Shown: positions 60,280-64,000 of the stretch, piece by piece
Numbering within the stretch: the first letter of the stretch is position 1
Layout of the letters: each line of letters begins with the position of its first letter
Assembly: GCF_932526225.1 (NCBI RefSeq)
Contig: NC_064045.1
Location: 1,116,001-1,180,000 of the forward strand
Origin: Nematostella vectensis
Lineage: Eukaryota > Cnidaria > Anthozoa > Actiniaria > Edwardsiidae
Length of the DNA: 64,000 nucleotides
Direction: 5' to 3'
Notes under the pieces: model-generated
Databases searched by the model: none
What the model saw: the letters and a program-made list of their open reading frames with translations, nothing else
Told to the model about the DNA's origin: nothing
Program-made: the position numbers and the translations under genes

Positions 60280-63050
60280 GAGTCTCCAGAGAGACTTTGA
60301 AGGCTGTTCCAAAACTGTGCTTATTATACATGTACGACCTACTTTGGGTTTAGAAGTATGTGAGAAGTCATTGAATATCTTATTCGGTTTTGATTCTCTG
60401 GTTACTGACAAGTCCTGGTGCAGGTGCTAATGGCCAGATTAGAAGAGTTCTGGGCTCTTGTCAAAGTCGTATTCGTTTTTTTTTTCGGTGTTTTGAATAG
60501 TCCACATGGTGTTCTTTGTTGAAGGGAAGTCTCAAAACTTCTGGGTTGGACCGCATGTGGTACTTCTAAGAGCCTCTCGAGAGAACAAGCCTTATCTAGA
60601 TTTTTTTGGTCCGTCCTGTCACGCCCAGGGCATGCACAAACACGTGTGGGCACCGACCCCTATCACTTTTGTAATGGTCCTTCTTCCCTATCACAAGTCT
60701 GCTACTCATAACATTATGTGGTGTCATAGAGTAATGTACTCTAACATGAGAGAGAAAGCGTCTTTTGTTTTCATTTTATATTGAAACCTGTGTCAACAGG
60801 TGTAAAGTGTATTAACACTAGCTTTACACCTGTAAAATATCAGCAACTATCTGTGATAGAAGTGGCTGGCGTAATGACAGCTTGGCTTGCTTGAATCTCT
60901 GCCTTGTATTTGGCTAGAACTAGTTCTTTGATCTCGAACGGGTAAAGGGGCCCATGCAGGTTATTTTTTTTCACGATATACACCTCATAATTATAATTGA
61001 TGTCCATCGCAATCCCTGCTTCCTAAAGTTAGAGCCTAGTGCACCACTGGAGTCCAATGGACTCCGTGAAATTTAAAAATGCATACCGCTAGTTTTGCCG
61101 CTGTTAATTTATCATATACCATTGTCTGGTCTCGCAAATAAATAATAAGAGATACATTATATATTTCAATATATACAGAAATACTTTATATGTTAATATA
61201 ATATAAGAGTCTCCAGAGGGACTTTGAAGGCTGTTCCAAAACTGTGCTTATTATACATGTACGACCTACTTTGGGTTTAGAAGTTTGTGAGAAGTCATTG
61301 AATATCTTATTCGGTTTTGATTCTCTGGTTACTGACAAGTCCTGGTGCAGGTGCCAATGGCCAGATTAGAAGAATTCTGGGCTCTTGTCAAAGTCGTATT
61401 CGTTTTTTATTTTTCGGTGTATTGAATAGTCCACATAGTGTTCTTTGTTGAAGGGAAGTCTCAAAACTTCTGGGTTGGACCGCATATGGTACTTTTAAGA
61501 GCATCTCGAGAGAACAAGCCTTATCTAGATTTTTTTGGTCCGTCCTGTCACGCCCAGGGCATGCACAAACACGTGAGGGCACCAACCCCCATCACTTTTG
61601 TAATGGTCCTTCTTCCTTATCACAAGTCTGCTACTCATAACATTATGTGGTGTCATGGAGTAATGTACTCTTACATGAGAGAGAAAGCGTCTTTTGTTTT
61701 AATTTTATATTGAAACCTGAGTCAACAGGTGTAAAGTGTATTAACACTAGCTTTACACCTGTAAAATATCAGCAACTATCTGTGATAGAAGTGGCTGGCG
61801 TAAAGACAGCTTGGCTTGCTTGAATCTCTGCCTTGTATTTGGATAGAACTAGTTCTTTGATCTCGAACGGGTAAAGGGGCCCATGCAGGTTATTTTTTTT
61901 CACGATATACACCTTATAATTATAATTGATGTCCATCGCAATCCCTGCTTCCTAAAGTTAGAGCCTAGTGCACCACTGGAGTCCAATGGACTCCGAGAAA
62001 TTTAAAAATTCATACTGCTAGTTTTGCCGCTGTTAATTTAACATATACCATTGTCTGGTCTTGCAAATAAATAATAAGAGATACTTTATACATTTCAATA
62101 TATACAGAAATACTTTATATATTAATATAATATAAGAGTCTCCAGAGGGACTTTGAAGGCTGTTCCAAAACTGTGCTTATTATACATGTACGACCTACTT
62201 TGGGTTTAGAAGTTTGTGAGAAGTCATTGAATATCTTATTCGGTTTTGATTCTCTGGTGTACTGACTAGTCCTGGTGGAGGTGCTAATGGCCAGATTAGA
62301 AGAGTTCTGGGCTCTTGTCAAAGTCGTATTCGTTTTTTTATTTTTCGGTGTTTTGAATAGTCCACATGGTGTTCTTTGTTAAAGGGAAGTCTCAAATTTT
62401 CTGGGTTGGACCGCATATGGTACTTCTAAGAGCCTCTCGAGAGAACCAGCCTTATCTAGATTTTTTTGGTCCGTCCTGTCACGCCCAGGGCATGCACAAA
62501 CACGTGTGGGCCGCACCCACCATCACTTTTGTAATGGTCCCTCTTCCTTATCACAAGTCTGGTACTCTTAACATTATGTGGTGTCATGGAGTAATGTTAA
62601 AGCGTCTTTTGTTTTCATTTTATATTGAAACCTGTGTCAACAGGTGTAAAGTGTATTAACACTAGCTTTACACCTGTAAAATATCAGCAACTATCTGTGA
62701 TAGAAGTGGCTGGCGTAATAACAGCTTGGCTTGCTTGAATCTCTGCCTTGTATTTGGCTAGAACTAGTTCTTTGATCTCGAACGGGTAAAGGGGCCCATG
62801 CAGGTTATTTTTTTTCACGATATACACCTTATAATTATAATTGATGTCCATCGCAATCCCTGCTTCCTAAAGTTAGAGCCTAGTGCACCACTGGAGTCCA
62901 ATGGACTCCGTGAAATTTAAAAATGCATACCGCTAGTATTGCCGCTGTTAATTTATCATATACCATTGTCTGGTCTCGCAAATAAATAATAAGAGATACA
63001 TTATATATTTCAATATATACAGAAATACTTTATATGTTAATATAATATAA
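60280..63050 (+). repeat. Units 60-62, long-range duplicated trimer (right copy)
   Basis: Matches units 16-18 in order and private spellings. Unit 60 also shares 'cacctcataatt' and 'ccagagagactttg' with unit 55, so it ties the LINE block to the distant trimer. Unit 62 has a private 16-bp loss at 'gtaatgttaaagcg' (near 62592-62605) that alters the end of the 92-codon frame, and 'ctcaaattttctggg'. The loss shifts the offset to the left copy from 42945 to 42929. Confidence 0.92.
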
Positions 63051-64000
63051 GAGTCTCCAGAGGGACTTTGAAGGCTGTTCCAAAACTGTGCTTATTATAC
63101 ATGTACGACCTACTTTGGGTTTAGAAGTTTGTGAGAAGTCATTGAATATCTTATTCGGTTTTGATTCTCTGGTGTACTGACTAGTCCTGGTGCAGGTGCC
63201 AATGGCCAGATTAGAAAAATTCTGGGCTCTTGTCAAAGTCGTATTCGTTTTTTATTTTTCGGTGTATTGAATAGTCCACATAGTGTTCTTTGTTGAAGGG
63301 AAGTCTCAAAACTTCTGGGTTGGACCGCTTATGGTACTTCTAAGAGCCTCTCGAGAGAACAAGCCTTATCTAGATTTTTTTGGTCCGTCCTGTCACGCCC
63401 AGGGCATGCACAAACACGTGTGGGCCTCACCCCCCATCACTTTTGTAATGGTCCCTCCTCCTTATCACAAGTCTGCTACTCATAACATTATGTGGTGTCA
63501 TGGAGTAATGTACTCTTACATGAGAGAGAAAGCGTCTTTTGTTTTAATTTTATATTGAAACCTGAGTCAACAGGTGTAAAGTGTATTAACACTAGCTTTA
63601 CACCTGTAAAATATCAGCAACTATCTGTGATAGAAGTGGCTGGCGTAAAGACAGCTTGGCTTGCTTGAATCTCTGCCTTGTATTTGGATAGAACTAGTTC
63701 TTTGATCTCGAACGGGTAAAGGGGCCCATGTAGGTTATTTTTTTTTCACGATATACACCTTATAATTATAATTGATGTCCATCGCAATCCCTGCTTCCTA
63801 AAGCTAGAGCCTAGTAGACCACTGGAGTCCAATGGACTCCGAGAAATTTAAAAATTCATACTGCTAGTTTTGCCGCTGTTAATTTAACATATCCCATTGT
63901 CTGGTCTTGCAAATAAATAATAAGAGATACTTTATACATTTCAATATATACAGAAATACTTTGTATATTAATATAATATAAGAGTCTCCAGAGGGACTTT
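63051..64000 (+). repeat. Unit 63 (class D) and first bases of unit 64
   Basis: L3 marker, 'agaaaaattctgg', 'cacatagtg', class D core 'cctcaccccccatc', and private 'ccgcttatgg', 'cctcctcctt', 'catgtagg' and 'cctagtagacc'. Unit 64 begins at 63982 and is cut by the window edge, so the array continues. Confidence 0.94.

Larger units (their letters stand above)
7157..64000 (+). repeat. Macrosatellite array, right block (units 5-64)
   Basis: Continuous tandem array of the same unit. Unit starts: 7170, 8096, 9025, 9912, 10841, 11771, 12696, 13622, 14548, 15474, 16405, 17334, 18262, 19191, 20122, 21051, 21979, 22911, 23844, 24775, 25707, 26634, 27566, 28493, 29423, 30355, 31282, 32211, 33140, 34072, 34999, 35928, 36857, 37787, 38716, 39648, 40574, 41501, 42428, 43360, 44287, 45181, 46110, 47037, 47966, 48857, 49746, 50675, 51604, 52531, 54188, 55116, 56043, 57699, 58624, 60280, 61207, 62136, 63051, 63982. 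Most units are 925-932 bp. Short forms lack a 40-bp segment, and the three LINE-bearing units are about 1656 bp. All units share one orientation, and the array runs off the right edge. Copies are very similar by eye but mosaic for a limited set of linked variants. Confidence 0.97.

Noticed and set aside
1-64000. CRISPR-like or prokaryotic repeat array
   Set aside because: The repeated unit is about 930 bp with no short-repeat/spacer alternation, no cas-like genes and no operons. The LINE and the AT-rich satellite are eukaryotic.
1-64000. Tandem rRNA, 5S, snRNA, spliced-leader or histone gene cluster
   Set aside because: I looked for the conserved cores of 5S, U1, U2, U4, U5, U6 and histone coding sequence in the unit on both strands and found none.
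1-64000. Whole array as an assembly artefact
   Set aside because: Units carry many private variants, hybrids and consistent higher-order offsets that a simple assembly duplication would not create. Copy number and exact order still need long-read confirmation.

Overview
This window is eukaryotic and is almost entirely one tandem array. About 63 copies of an AT-rich unit, mostly 925-932 bp with a short form of 887-893 bp, run head to tail in one orientation from base 1 to base 64000. The array is broken once, by a 3.55-kb block of unrelated sequence (3605-7156). Three units (54, 57, 59) each carry the same 5'-truncated LINE retrotransposon fragment. I see no convincing host protein-coding gene, rRNA, tRNA or snRNA, and no prokaryotic operon structure. 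The retrotransposon type (a CR1/L2-like reverse transcriptase C-terminus with a short A+T tail repeat) and the overall base composition suggest an invertebrate metazoan, perhaps a cnidarian such as a coral or anemone. That is inference, not something read from a marker gene.

Layout: 1-3604 holds units 1-4, with unit 4 cut by the insertion. 3605-7156 is the insertion, a mosaic of direct and inverted repeats with CCAAT-box repeats at its left end and no recognisable gene. 7157-52530 holds units 5-53. 52531-60279 is a LINE-bearing stretch (units 54-59). 60280-64000 holds units 60-63 and the first bases of unit 64. The unit phase used here starts at the motif GAGTCTCC (GAGTCGCC in some copies).

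The units are mosaics of a few sequence classes, called A, A-prime, B, C and D here. The classes are separated by linked variants: a left-part marker (L1 'ctctggttactgac', L2 'ttatctggtgtactgac', L3 'ctctggtgtactgac'), AAAG or GAAG after 'ttctttgtt', and a variable GC-rich core. Sets of units recur as higher-order repeats: a dimer in 24.8-30.4 kb, a tetramer of 3717 bp in 30.4-37.8 kb, a pentamer of 4609 bp in 40.6-48.9 kb, and the LINE-bearing block in 52.5-60.3 kb. In three of these families (the dimer, pentamer and LINE-block families) successive copies differ by exactly one unit, and hybrid units occur. This is the expected signature of unequal crossing-over and gene conversion. A three-unit segment at 17.3-20.1 kb also recurs at 60.3-63.0 kb at a constant offset of 42945 bp.

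Each unit is dense in short perfect palindromes and hairpins and has an open frame of about 92 codons on the plus strand. Differences between copies in that frame are mostly amino-acid changing, so I treat it as an incidental ORF and not a gene. The best description of the window is a young, actively homogenising macrosatellite that has captured and co-amplified a LINE insertion.
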